From: Bog-473 sp963788125 | GTDB lineage: Bacteria > Actinomycetota > Acidimicrobiia > Acidimicrobiales > RAAP-2 | NCBI GenBank assembly: GCA_963788125.1 | Contig: CAWBFN010000001.1 | Location: 2,001,894 to 2,065,893 of the forward strand | DNA length: 64,000 nucleotides | Reading direction: 5' to 3' | Part shown: in pieces, positions 7,932 to 16,845 of the stretch | How the letters are laid out: each line of letters starts with the position of its first letter | Numbering within the stretch: position 1 is the first letter of the stretch | Translations under genes and position numbers: made by a program | Notes under the pieces: model-generated | What the model was told of the DNA's origin: nothing | The model's database searches: none | Seen by the model: only the letters and a program-made list of their open reading frames with translations

Positions 7932-8813
7932 ATGGCTCCGGATTATGACGAGAACACTACATCATCCACCTTGGCTGCGAGGTCGTCGACTCTTAGCAGC
8001 CCGATCGAGCGCTCCGTAGCGGAATTTCTGCTCGCGACCGGACCACGTGCGGGTGCGATGTCCGCTCGGGAGATTGCCCAAACGGTCGGGACGAGCGACG
8101 CCACGGTCATTCGCACCGCCCGGTCGCTCGGATTCGAAGGATTTCGAGATCTGAGGCGATTCGTGGCGAGCCAGAGTGCCGAGGTGCCCATCGAGGAGCG
8201 ACTGCGCAAGAGTCTCGATGCCGTCGAGGATCCCGACGCCGAGTTATGGGCGAATATCGAGCGTCAGCGCGACGCTCTCATGACGTTGGCTGAGAATATC
8301 CCCGAGTCAGAGTTTCGCGAAGCAAACCGGATCATTGAGCGGGCCTCGTATGTCTGGTGGAGCGGTGTCGGGCCATCTGCATTCCTCGCCGGCTACGCAG
8401 CGTTCCTCTTTCGGCGACTCGGCAAAGACTCTGGTGCTCTCACCCACGCCGGATTTGACGGTGCCGATGAACTATTGAGCGTGAAGCCTGGTCACGCCAT
8501 CATCGTGCTCGCCTACGGCAGGCTGCACCGGCATGTTCGAGTACTCCTTGAGAGAGCAGAGCAGGTCGGAACCGATGTCGTCTTCGTCACAGATTCCGTC
8601 TCCCTGTCTGCCGAGTGGCAGATTCCCGTGCGTCTGTTGAGCGGACGCGGGCGTCAAGCAATGTTTGCCTCGCATGCGACGACAATCGTCCTCATTGAGG
8701 CACTGGCGCTCTCAATGGCAGCGAACCAACCTACACAGGCCCGAGCATCGGTCGAGCTACTCAACGTCCTACGCGGCGCGATCGCGGGTCGACCGTTGGC
8801 TGTCGACCCCTGA
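7932..8813 (+). CDS. MurR/RpiR family transcriptional regulator
   Basis: A 293-residue regulator with an N-terminal HTH_6 domain (AREIAQTVGTSDATVIRTARSLG, about residues 45-67, followed by GFRDLRRFV) and a C-terminal SIS sugar-phosphate isomerase-like domain (about 125-265). Family members sense phosphosugars or related metabolites. The start ATG 7932 immediately follows the palindrome at 7915-7930 and has no ribosome-binding site, so translation may be leaderless. The divergent membrane operon is the obvious target, though that pairing of an RpiR protein with putative ion-transport proteins is unusual. Confidence 0.85.
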   Translation: MAPDYDENTTSSTLAARSSTLSSPIERSVAEFLLATGPRAGAMSAREIAQTVGTSDATVIRTARSLGFEGFRDLRRFVASQSAEVPIEERLRKSLDAVEDPDAELWANIERQRDALMTLAENIPESEFREANRIIERASYVWWSGVGPSAFLAGYAAFLFRRLGKDSGALTHAGFDGADELLSVKPGHAIIVLAYGRLHRHVRVLLERAEQVGTDVVFVTDSVSLSAEWQIPVRLLSGRGRQAMFASHATTIVLIEALALSMAANQPTQARASVELLNVLRGAIAGRPLAVDP

Positions 8814-8895
8814 CCAACGTGGCACTCCGGCCGACTCCCCCGCCGATCGCATCCAACTTGTCTTGCGCGCGTGTGGAGAGGTCGGGGACGAAGGA

Positions 8896-10128
8896 TCAAC
8901 CAGCGACCAGTTCACTCACACGGGGACCGACCCTGTCGGCGATCGGTTGCAACTTGCTCACGTCCAATTGATAGGCCCGCACCGCGTTCCCGGCGAGAAT
9001 CGCTCGTGCCTCGTCGCCGGGAACTCCTTCCAATACCTGGCGAATGTTGTCCCGAGGCGTGAGCCAGTCGGCAGATTCTATGTGTGGGAAATCCCAACCC
9101 CACATCATCTTGTCAACGCCGATGGCATGTCGAAGGTCGATCTCATGCTTGCTCACCAGGCTTGATCCCAACCAGCACTGACGGGCGAAGTACTCACTCG
9201 GCTTCATGGTCAGGGGATTACGCTCGCTGTAAGCGAACTTGGGCATCGCAGCCATGGCATCCATCCACATGAGCTTCTCGGGAACCCACCACGAACCTTG
9301 CTCGGTGAGCATCAATCGCAGGTGGGGATGCCGCTCGAAGACACCGCTCAGAGTGAGGAACCAGAGCGGCCGGTGGGGCCAGTCGGTGCACTCCATAGAG
9401 TAGAGGATCGGTCCGTCCAAACCCTCGCCGTAGTACGGGGACCCCGAACCGGTGTGGCTGTGGATTGGCATGTCGAGTTCGGCGCAGGTCGCCCAGAGCG
9501 GTTCGAGGCTCGGGTGGTTCCAGAATGGCTCGTTGATGTTGTAGTAGACGAGCGGAAGCAGGACCCCGCCGTTGATCCCGTTCTTCTTGGCCCATTTGAC
9601 CTGCTCGACCGCGCCGCCAACGTCAGCCAGGCTGCCGACCACCGCAAGCCCGAGGAGTCGTTCCGGCGCCTCGGAGCAGTACTCGGCGAGCCACCGGTTG
9701 TACGCACGGGCACCCGCTAGCTTCAGCTCGGGCGAGTACTCCTTGTCCCACGGCCGATTGTGCTCCCGCGCGAACCAGAGGAACGGCGGCGAGTTCGCCG
9801 ACTGATCATCGGGGAAGAGAACGTCAGCCACAATCCCGTCCGTGTCGAGCGTCCGTAAACGGCTGCTCGGGTTCCACGTCCCCTCCGCGCCCTCGGCGAC
9901 CTTGGGGTTCGCCAGCCACTCGCGTTTGTAGCGCTCCGACAGCGTCTCTTGAATTTCGGGTGCCTTCGGCTGGGTCGCCGTCCACAGCGGGACATACTGA
10001 GCGAGCCAGTCATCGAAGTCGGCCCGGTACTTCGGATCTACGTACCCACGATAGGTTTCAACCGGCGCACCGACGTGACCGTCCGAGGAGATGATCATCA
10101 CGCGATCCGAGGGGTCTTCGTCGCCCAC
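8896..10128 (-). CDS. amidohydrolase family 2 (ACMSD-like) enzyme
   Basis: A 410-residue TIM-barrel protein of the Amidohydro_2 family. The metal-binding start motif is DGHVG near the N-terminus, and the C-terminal MMWGWDFPHIES motif supplies the conserved Asp and His. Family members are metal-dependent hydrolases or decarboxylases of aromatic or carboxylate compounds (for example ACMSD, gamma-resorcylate decarboxylase). Start GTG 10128 is preceded by AAGGGAG at a six-base spacing. It is divergent from a VOC gene, and a second amidohydrolase follows that gene, so a common substrate class is likely. Confidence 0.85.
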   Translation of the reverse strand: MGDEDPSDRVMIISSDGHVGAPVETYRGYVDPKYRADFDDWLAQYVPLWTATQPKAPEIQETLSERYKREWLANPKVAEGAEGTWNPSSRLRTLDTDGIVADVLFPDDQSANSPPFLWFAREHNRPWDKEYSPELKLAGARAYNRWLAEYCSEAPERLLGLAVVGSLADVGGAVEQVKWAKKNGINGGVLLPLVYYNINEPFWNHPSLEPLWATCAELDMPIHSHTGSGSPYYGEGLDGPILYSMECTDWPHRPLWFLTLSGVFERHPHLRLMLTEQGSWWVPEKLMWMDAMAAMPKFAYSERNPLTMKPSEYFARQCWLGSSLVSKHEIDLRHAIGVDKMMWGWDFPHIESADWLTPRDNIRQVLEGVPGDEARAILAGNAVRAYQLDVSKLQPIADRVGPRVSELVAG

Positions 10129-10478
10129 GCATGCTCCCTTCGTCGTTCCCCCACCAGCCAGCTCCGCTGGCGGTACGCCAACTGCAGGGTTTATCACAAA
10201 CTAGACGGAATCGCTCCGGCAATTGCTCAGAACACCTCGGAGGTCAATCGACTTCGACAGATCGCCATTTTGATCCGGACCCCCCACGGGTTCTCCATGA
10301 GATACGCCAGCTCGACATCGAGTGGACTCTGCGATCGGGTAGGTAAGCAGGGCCGTGGAGCGGCTGGGAGTGCCCTTTCTCTACTGACGTGATTCAAGGT
10401 AGGCTGACGCCACCCGAGTATGACTGGCTGCGCTGGAGAGTGCAGCTTCCTACGCGTCTACTCCGGGGGGGTGAGTCG
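10129..10478. other. divergent intergenic region
   Basis: These 350 bases lie between the minus-strand amidohydrolase gene and the plus-strand VOC gene and must hold both promoters. I see no strong palindrome or tandem repeat. A G-rich run followed by GTGAG (about 10464-10475) serves as ribosome site of the VOC gene. Short open frames lack any recognisable motif. Confidence 0.5.
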
Positions 10479-11297
10479 ATGGCTGAATCGATTACTTGTT
10501 TGCACATCAACCACCTGAACGCGCTGGTGGAGGATTTCGAAGACAGCCTCGCCCATTTCCGCGATCTCTACGGGGCTCAGTTCCTGCTCGACATGCCAGA
10601 ATCCGAGTACTGCCTGATCGCCATCGGGACCGTTATATTCGAGCTCTTTATACCCCAAAACTTTCTTCTCCACGCGCGGTTGGGGCCCAACTACAACGGC
10701 CTCGAATACCAGGTCCCTGACGTTGACGAAGTCCGCAAAGCGCTCCAGGCTCGGGGAATCCGCATCGTCGGCGATATAGAAGTCGCCTTCTACACGCATC
10801 CGGCCGACACCTTCGGGATCGGCATCGAGTTCTACCACCGTAACTTCCACACCGATGGAATACCCAATGGCTATCTCGAGCCCATTAAGCCGATCGACTA
10901 TTGGCGCGATGAGCACCCACTCGGCTGCACCGGTCTCAAACGCTACAGCCTCGTTGTGGGCGACGTAGAGGCCGCCACGGAATTCTTCCAGGACTTCATG
11001 GGTGCCACCATCCTCTACGAGGAGTCCCGTCCCGCGATAGGTGCTCGAGTCGTTGGTCTCGATCTGGCCGACACCGTCGCAGAGCTCCTCACGCCGACAG
11101 AGGACGGAGTCATCCAGCGCCATCTCGCCCGGTACGGAGACGGCATCCGCTCCACCGTTTTCGGGGTACGAGAGCTCCAACAGGTGCAGTCCTATTTGAG
11201 CGACCGGGGCATAACCCTGCATCCTGGCGACGCTCCCGACACCCTCGCCATCAGCCCCGAGGACAACCGGGGGCTCCTCTTCGAATTCGCCGAATGA
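10479..11297 (+). CDS. two-domain VOC (glyoxalase/dioxygenase superfamily) protein
   Basis: A 272-residue protein made of two vicinal-oxygen-chelate modules (about 5-125 and 140-270). Each begins with the family beta strand (CLHINHLNALVEDFEDSL; KRYSLVVGDVEAATEFF). VOC members include ring-cleaving extradiol dioxygenases, glyoxalases and resistance proteins; a conserved His-His-Glu set cannot be fixed from the text alone. Start ATG 10479 follows a G-rich ribosome site. The next gene, an amidohydrolase at 11371, is 73 bases downstream on the same strand, suggesting joint action on an aromatic or acyl intermediate. Confidence 0.8.
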   Translation: MAESITCLHINHLNALVEDFEDSLAHFRDLYGAQFLLDMPESEYCLIAIGTVIFELFIPQNFLLHARLGPNYNGLEYQVPDVDEVRKALQARGIRIVGDIEVAFYTHPADTFGIGIEFYHRNFHTDGIPNGYLEPIKPIDYWRDEHPLGCTGLKRYSLVVGDVEAATEFFQDFMGATILYEESRPAIGARVVGLDLADTVAELLTPTEDGVIQRHLARYGDGIRSTVFGVRELQQVQSYLSDRGITLHPGDAPDTLAISPEDNRGLLFEFAE

Positions 11298-11370
11298 CCA
11301 TTAGGAATGGTAGCCCAGCAACGTGTGTGAACCAGTCGGACGAAGCGCACCATGAGGAGGAACATCAGGT

Positions 11371-12540
11371 ATGACATTTCCATTTAAGTTGGTCTCGGCG
11401 GATTCCCACATCGCCGAGCCTCCGGATCTCTGGACGACTCGCATCGAGCAAAAATTCCGTGATCGTGCCCCGCATATGGTGAGCAGAGACAAGGGTGATG
11501 CCTACATCATCGATGGGGAGAGCAACTCTGCCAGCTTGGTCGGACTACTCGCCACCAAGCCGAAGTATGCGAATCCTGAGACGCTCTTTGGCTTGGAAGG
11601 GCGTTGGGCAGATGTGCCCGAAGGGGCGTACGACCCTTCCGCCCGTGCCATGGAGCTCGATCGCGAAGGGATTGAAGCCGAGATCCTCTACACCACCGTC
11701 GGGCTTGGTCTCTTTGGGCTCAAGGATCTCGAGTTCCGCCATGCCTGCTTCCGCGCCTTCAACGACTGGCTCGCCGGGCATTGCGCAGGTGCCCCAAAGA
11801 GATTGTTCGGAGTGGCGATGATCGCCATCGACGACATCGACCGCAGCGTCACCGAGCTCGAGCGCTGTGTCGACATGGGATTACGCGGGGCGATGATCAG
11901 CATCGGACAACGGTCGGGCGAAAGCTACGGCGACGCCAGGTTCGACAAGTTCTGGTCGGCGGTAGAGGCGCTCGAAGTGCCGATCAGCCTCCACGTGGCG
12001 GCGACCGAAACCAGCTGGACGAACACGAGCAGCAGGTTTGTCGACTTCAGTTGTGTGTTCACGCCCACTATGTACGCAATCACCTCCATGATCTTCTCTG
12101 GGCTGTTCGATCGCCACCCAAAGGTCAAGGTCCTGTCGGTGGAGAACGACGCCTCCTGGCCGCTCGCCGTCCTCGAGCGGATGGACGACCGATGGAAGCA
12201 CGACAAGCTCTGGGCGCCGGTCAACGGGCAAGCAGCTGAGATCACCTCGGGCCGAACGCCGAGTCAGATCTTCCATGACCATGTTGCCTGTACCTTCATG
12301 CGCGACCGCACCGCGATCGTCAATCGAGAGATCATCGGTCGGGAGAATTTGATGTGGGGAGCGGACTTCCCGCACTTTGACGGCGCGTGGCCAGATTCCG
12401 CCGCGGTGTTGGAGCGACAATTCGATGGCGTAGCCCTCGGGGATCAGATCGCCATCGGACGGAACAATGCGATCAATTGGTACAACCTGCCGCTTGAGCT
12501 TGCCGTGGCCTCCGCCGAGATGGCGGGAACGACTCGTTAA
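11371..12540 (+). CDS. amidohydrolase family 2 enzyme
   Basis: A 389-residue Amidohydro_2 TIM-barrel. The N-terminal SADSHIAEPPDLW supplies the Asp-x-His motif and the C-terminal LMWGADFPHFDGAWPDS the second conserved Asp/His cluster; HVAATETSW in the middle gives a barrel histidine. Start ATG 11371 has GAGGAGG (11354-11360) ten bases upstream. It follows the VOC gene on the same strand and precedes an orphan solute-binding protein after a 373-base gap. It is related in motif layout to the genes at 8896 and 35297. Confidence 0.86.
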   Translation: MTFPFKLVSADSHIAEPPDLWTTRIEQKFRDRAPHMVSRDKGDAYIIDGESNSASLVGLLATKPKYANPETLFGLEGRWADVPEGAYDPSARAMELDREGIEAEILYTTVGLGLFGLKDLEFRHACFRAFNDWLAGHCAGAPKRLFGVAMIAIDDIDRSVTELERCVDMGLRGAMISIGQRSGESYGDARFDKFWSAVEALEVPISLHVAATETSWTNTSSRFVDFSCVFTPTMYAITSMIFSGLFDRHPKVKVLSVENDASWPLAVLERMDDRWKHDKLWAPVNGQAAEITSGRTPSQIFHDHVACTFMRDRTAIVNREIIGRENLMWGADFPHFDGAWPDSAAVLERQFDGVALGDQIAIGRNNAINWYNLPLELAVASAEMAGTTR

Positions 12541-12913
12541 ATACCGATCACCTCAGGGTGGTGACCGCTCGACATCCGAGAGTGGTCTGGTATTACGGAG
12601 TGTTACCCTCGCCCGATCCTTCCACCCAATGGACCGTCCAGGGGTCGCGGCGGCCGCCTTGGAGATGCTCCCACCTGGCCGTCCGCTGGTCCATGTCGGG
12701 TGCGACCAGCCATCGGGGAGCGCTGACTCCAGCGACCTACCCGGTCCAACGCCACACGCGGCGCCGGGGCCGCTCCAGCGTCCTGATCGGGCCGTTCGGA
12801 TTGATGGAAGAAATGACTTGAACCGTGTTGAAACCTTCGCAGTGAAAGCGATACTATCTGCTGAGGCCCGAACGCGGCCTGACAAAGAGCTGAATTGTGA
12901 GTGGGGGGTAAGC
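12541..12913. other. intergenic region before a solute-binding protein gene
   Basis: These 373 bases hold no supported gene. A promoter candidate lies near 12828-12855. The open frame that runs through the region in phase with the downstream gene is an extension upstream of its real start at 12914, where a signal peptide begins. Confidence 0.5.
12828..12855 (+). promoter_or_regulatory. candidate sigma-70-type promoter
   Basis: TTGAAA (12828-12833) and GATACT (12850-12855) are separated by 16 bases, close to the primary sigma consensus. The site lies 58 bases upstream of the binding-protein start at 12914. Confidence 0.4.
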
Positions 12914-14123
12914 ATGACGGGGACAGCTCAGGTGCGAGGCGCCTGGTTCGGTGTGCGGCTTCTGGCGGTGATGGCCTTGGCAAGTGGATTGACGGTTGCA
13001 ACCGGCGCCATGGACCAACCGGCTGGGGCATCGACGGGGTCGCCGGTGGTGTTCGGCGATATCTGCAGCTGTTCGGGCGCGGAGGCATCGGCCATCGCAC
13101 CCACGTCGGACGTCTTGCAGGCGTGGGCATCGTGGACCAACGCCCACGGAGGCATCGCTGGCCACGATGTTCAGGTCGTCGTCAAAGACGACGCTCTCAA
13201 CCCGGCCACGTCGCTCGCCGACGTGCAAGACCTCGTCACCCAGAACCATATCGTCGGACTGTTCGACAACAGCGACGAGGATCCCTCCTGGGCCACCTAT
13301 ATAGAGCAGCAGAAGGTTCCGGTCTTCGGAAATACGGACACCCCGGCCGGCCAGGACAATCCCGACTTCTACCCGCCAGGCACCACCAATAGCAATTTGG
13401 TGGTCGCTGAAGCAGTGTCGCTGAAGAGGGCGCACGTGAAGAAGCTGGCCGACCTCTACTGCGTTGAGGACCCTGTGTGTGCCTCGTCGGTGCCGCCGTT
13501 GGAGGCGGCCCTGAAGAAAGAGGGATACGGCACCCAAATCGTCTATAAGTCCGGGATCGCGTTCGCGGCACCCAACTACACGGGGCAGTGTCTCGCCGCC
13601 AAGCAGGCTGGCGCCACCGCGGTGACCGTCGGAGACGCCGCGGAGATCGTGACCAAAGTCGCCATGAACTGCGCCCAGCAGGGCTATGACCCGATTGAGC
13701 TCGGTGTCGATGGGACGGTTTCAAGCTCTTGGCTGCCCATTCCCAGCATGCAGGGGAACATCGACCCGCAGCCTGATCTCCCATGGTTCATCCACAATGC
13801 GGCGACCAAGACCATGTTCGCCGCCCTTGACAAGTACGCGCCCTCCGTCCCGACAAGTCCCGATTTCGGCGAGACATCCATAACTGCCTGGGCCGGCGCC
13901 GAGGAGGCACTGGCGGCGGGTAACGCCGGACACCTCGAGCGCGACGCCGACCGCCGCCGAAATCACCAACGGTCTGGAATCCTTCAAGGGCACAACCCTT
14001 GGCGGCCTGACTCCCCCGCTCACCTTTGCCAAGGGCAAGCCACATCAGATCGCCTGCTTCTACGAAATGGGCATCAACGACAAGAAGTTCGTTGCCCTCA
14101 ATGGAGACAAGTACATCTGCTAG
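12914..14123 (+). CDS. ABC-type branched-chain/amide substrate-binding protein, frameshifted near the 3' end
   Basis: Extracytoplasmic solute-binding protein of the Leu/Ile/Val-BP-like family, about 400 residues. A signal peptide is evident (VRLLAVMALASGLTVATGA). The mature part has the GIAGHDVQVVVKDDALNP motif typical of this fold. One surplus C at about 13933 shifts the frame; without it the protein continues through ITNGLESFKGTTLGG and ends YIC at TAG 14121-14123. No transporter permease or ATPase adjoins it, so it is an orphan that may serve the Liv system at 27.7-32.8 kb or another locus. The start is ATG 12914 after a G-rich site. Confidence 0.8.
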
Positions 14124-14232
14124 GAACGGGCCCAGAGGTGGTGAAGATCGAGTTCCCAGTCGCCGCTTGACCGATTCCGAAGAGTCGGCTTCGGTGACGG
14201 CCGCCTCGGCAACCGATGAACCCAGCCCGGGC

Positions 14233-15253
14233 CTAGCCGGGGTCGGCTCGCAGAGCCCGCACGGCCGGCATCACCTCGGACGCAAAGGGCTCTAGCTCGG
14301 GCATCGGCAGGGAGACAATGAAGAAGTCGATCCCCAGCTGTACGAGTTGCCCCAACCGCTCGGTCGCGTACTGACGCGGGACCACCGATGCCCATCCAGT
14401 CGCCGAACTCCTCGTCGCAGAGATCGGAGTTTGGATTATCGGGCCCGGCATCGGGTCGGTGAAAACTATAGTCGTAGCTGTGGCGCAGAACTGAGGTCAC
14501 CTTTTGAAGGATCTCTGGTTGGTGGGAGAGGTCCCCGCCGCTTTGCATGTGGGCGAAGGCCGACACTCGGGTCCTGATCATGGCCCGCCCACTGGTTCGG
14601 TTCTTGGTAATGGCGAGGGGTGCGAACAAGCCGACACGGATCTCGTCTCTATGCCGTTCGGACGCCGCAAGGCTTCGGTCGATGAGATCGAGCGCCCACT
14701 TGACGTGTCCGTCGTTGGTGCCAATGCCCAGACAGACCCGGTCTGCGACGCGTGCTGCCAAGGCGATCGAGCGCGGACCGCTGCAAGCCATCTGGATCGG
14801 CAGATGACTCCAGGTGAGGTCGTCCGCCCACTCCAGGCGGGCGGTTTGGCCGCCCGGATACGTGACCACGCCGTTGTTAAGGAAGGTCTGCAGGTAGCCG
14901 AGGTCGCGTTCCATGTGGTCGATACGCTGTCGCGTTCGCCCTGCAGCGGCCACGGCCGAGTCCCCGCTGGCGACCCCGCAGATGGCTCGGCCCCCGCTCA
15001 ATATTTGGATGGGAACGATGCCCGCCGCGACAACGCCAGGATGGCGGGTAACGAAGTTGACCGGACCTGCTGCGAGCCTTATCCGGGAGGTTTCCCGGGC
15101 GGCGTCGCGCATCTCGCCGAAGCAGTCCGTAGCTCTGGAGTGGTTCTCGCTGAAGCCGTGGATGTCGAAACCCATCTCTTCGGACAGCTTCGCTCGCACG
15201 ACCCCCTCGAACGCGGGGTAAAAGCCCGTCCTGGCGAATTCAACCTGACGCAT
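14233..15253 (-). CDS. luciferase-like (F420-type) oxidoreductase, one-base frameshift
   Basis: About 339 residues of the LLM superfamily, whose actinobacterial members mostly use coenzyme F420. N-terminal EFARTGFYPAFEG and the barrel segments LAAGPVNFVTRHPG and LGIGTNDGHVKWALDLIDRS are characteristic. The frame breaks near 14382-14385, where one surplus base (G on the coding strand) explains the shift; the second frame continues VPRQYATERLGQLVQLGID and stops at 14233. Start ATG 15253 is divergent from an SDR gene at 15314. The natural substrate is unknown. I see sequencing error or recent decay as equally possible causes. Confidence 0.78.
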
Positions 15254-15313
15254 GATCCCCTCCCGGCCTGCTGATCACTTGATCTGTGTTCGAATCGATG
15301 GTAGCAATAGCGC

Positions 15314-16192
15314 ATGCCTACTGCATTGGTGACTGGGGCGAGCCGGGGGATCGGCAAGGCAATAGCCGTCCATTTAGCCAGAGCCGGATACGACATCGCC
15401 ATCACCGCTCGGACGGTCCAGGAAGGTGAGTCCCGCGAGCACTCGTCGACTCTGGCCAAGTCCGATACGAGCCCCTTACCGGGCTCGCTGACTTCGACCG
15501 CCCAGTTGGTCGAAGCGGAAGGCGTGCGCTCGTTGACCGTCCCCGCCGACCTGACCGACCGGGCCAGTGTCATCGCCGCGGCGAAGACCGTCCTGGCTGA
15601 ATGGGGCCCCATCGACGTGCTCGTTAACAATGGCCGCTACATCGGCCCTGGGCACATGGACCGTTTTATCGACACCCCCTTGGAGCTGTTGGACCGCCAT
15701 CTCGAGGCGAACGTCATGGCTCCACTCGCGCTCATCCAAGAGTTTCTGCCCGGAATGCTCGAGCGTGGCTCGGGGATCATCGTGAACATATCGTCAGGCG
15801 CTGGTATCCACGATCCGACGGCCCCGGCCGGCAGTGGCGGGTGGGGAATCGGGTACGGCTTCAGCAAGGGAGCCTTGCACCGGATCGCAGGCATCTTGTG
15901 GCTCGAGCTGGGTGAGCGCGGCATCCGACCCTACAACGTGCAACCAGGATATATCGCCACCGAACGCATGGCCCAGGACATGGCTGGGTTCGGTTTCGAA
16001 TTCGACACCTCCTCTGGCCCCCCGCCCGACGCTGTCGGTGCCGCCGTGTCATGGATCGTGCGCAACCCCGACGCCGCAGACGCCCGCCTCGCCAGCGAAG
16101 CCCGCGAGGTCGAGGCGCAGCAGCTTTGCGGTGATCTCGGCCTACTCCCCGATTGGCCCACCCCCGACAACCCAGCGATGTACGGCCGGTGA
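15314..16192 (+). CDS. SDR family oxidoreductase
   Basis: A 292-residue SDR with TGASRGIG at residues 7-14, VNNG near the structural NNAG position, and catalytic Tyr-Gly-Phe-Ser-Lys (YGFSK) after NISSGAG. The insert between the first two Rossmann elements (about residues 35-60) is longer than usual. Start ATG 15314 lacks a strong ribosome site; the promoter is shared with the divergent luciferase-like gene. It is followed after 245 bases by the DUF35-thiolase pair, and it may supply the ketone or hydroxyacyl step for that pathway. Confidence 0.88.
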   Translation: MPTALVTGASRGIGKAIAVHLARAGYDIAITARTVQEGESREHSSTLAKSDTSPLPGSLTSTAQLVEAEGVRSLTVPADLTDRASVIAAAKTVLAEWGPIDVLVNNGRYIGPGHMDRFIDTPLELLDRHLEANVMAPLALIQEFLPGMLERGSGIIVNISSGAGIHDPTAPAGSGGWGIGYGFSKGALHRIAGILWLELGERGIRPYNVQPGYIATERMAQDMAGFGFEFDTSSGPPPDAVGAAVSWIVRNPDAADARLASEAREVEAQQLCGDLGLLPDWPTPDNPAMYGR

Positions 16193-16217
16193 GGCTAATC
16201 ACGCAAGCCGGCGGTAG

Positions 16218-16382
16218 TCGGCGGTTGCGGTACGTACGGCCCAAGCGGACGACAGCCCCGACGCCGTCCAGCAACTCCTGCGGGACCTGATCGATCGGGT
16301 CGAGATCGCCCCCGCCAAAGCCCCGCCGCTCTCACCGACTCTGCCCCTAGCCGCTGATTGGAGCCCACGTGACCGGGATTGA
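16218..16382 (+). pseudogene. short coding-like remnant, perhaps recombinase C-terminus
   Basis: An open frame of 54 codons contains LLRDLIDRVEIAPAKAPPLS. The LIDRVEI-type ending resembles the C-terminal part of serine recombinases, but the match is short and I cannot confirm it. There is no start codon with a ribosome site. It lies in the 245-base gap between an SDR and the DUF35 gene. Confidence 0.25.
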
Positions 16383-16437
16383 GACCCTCCTTGGGAGCTC
16401 GCCGGCATAGTTGCTGGCCGGCATAGTAACTAAGAAC

Positions 16438-16845
16438 ATGACGTCGTCGACTCCGCACCCACAGCCTATTGCTACACCCGAGACGGAGCACTTCTGGGAT
16501 GGCATTGCCGAAGGTGAGCTCCGCCTCCAACGATGCCGCGCGTGCGAGTCGACCTATTTCCCACCACAGCCGTTTTGCCCGCAATGCACCAGCGACGACG
16601 TCGACGTCGTCCGCTCTTCGGGTCGTGGTGCGTTGTACAGCTATGTGATCAGCCACCTTTCGCCACCGGGATTTGAGGCGCCCTACGTAATAGGCGTGGT
16701 CGAGCTGGAAGAGGGTCCTCGCCTGCTGACCAATATCGTCGAAGTCTCACCCGATCCAGAGTCGTTGCCGCTCGACCTCCCAGTAGAAGTCGTCTACCAC
16801 GCGGTCGGTGACTTCACGTTGCCGCTGTTCCGGCCACGACCGTGA
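16438..16845 (+). CDS. DUF35 / OB-fold zinc-ribbon acyl-CoA-associated protein
   Basis: A 135-residue protein with the rubredoxin-like zinc ribbon CRACESTYFPPQPFCPQC near residues 32-49, followed by an OB-fold (LYSYVISHLSPPGFEAPYVIG). Such proteins pair with thiolase-fold partners; in steroid side-chain breakdown the pair forms an aldolase (ChsH2-Ltp2 type). Its TGA overlaps the GTG start of the thiolase gene by four bases, so the two are almost certainly made together. The start is ATG 16438; a direct repeat GCCGGCATAG (16401, 16417) lies just upstream. Confidence 0.85.
   Translation: MTSSTPHPQPIATPETEHFWDGIAEGELRLQRCRACESTYFPPQPFCPQCTSDDVDVVRSSGRGALYSYVISHLSPPGFEAPYVIGVVELEEGPRLLTNIVEVSPDPESLPLDLPVEVVYHAVGDFTLPLFRPRP

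Noticed and set aside
12467..12913. Upstream extension of the solute-binding protein frame
   Set aside because: The signal peptide begins at 12914; the upstream codons overlap the previous gene and look non-coding.
14124..14232. Rho-independent terminator between convergent genes
   Set aside because: A weak stem CCGAAG/CTTCGG is present, but no T-run follows on either strand.
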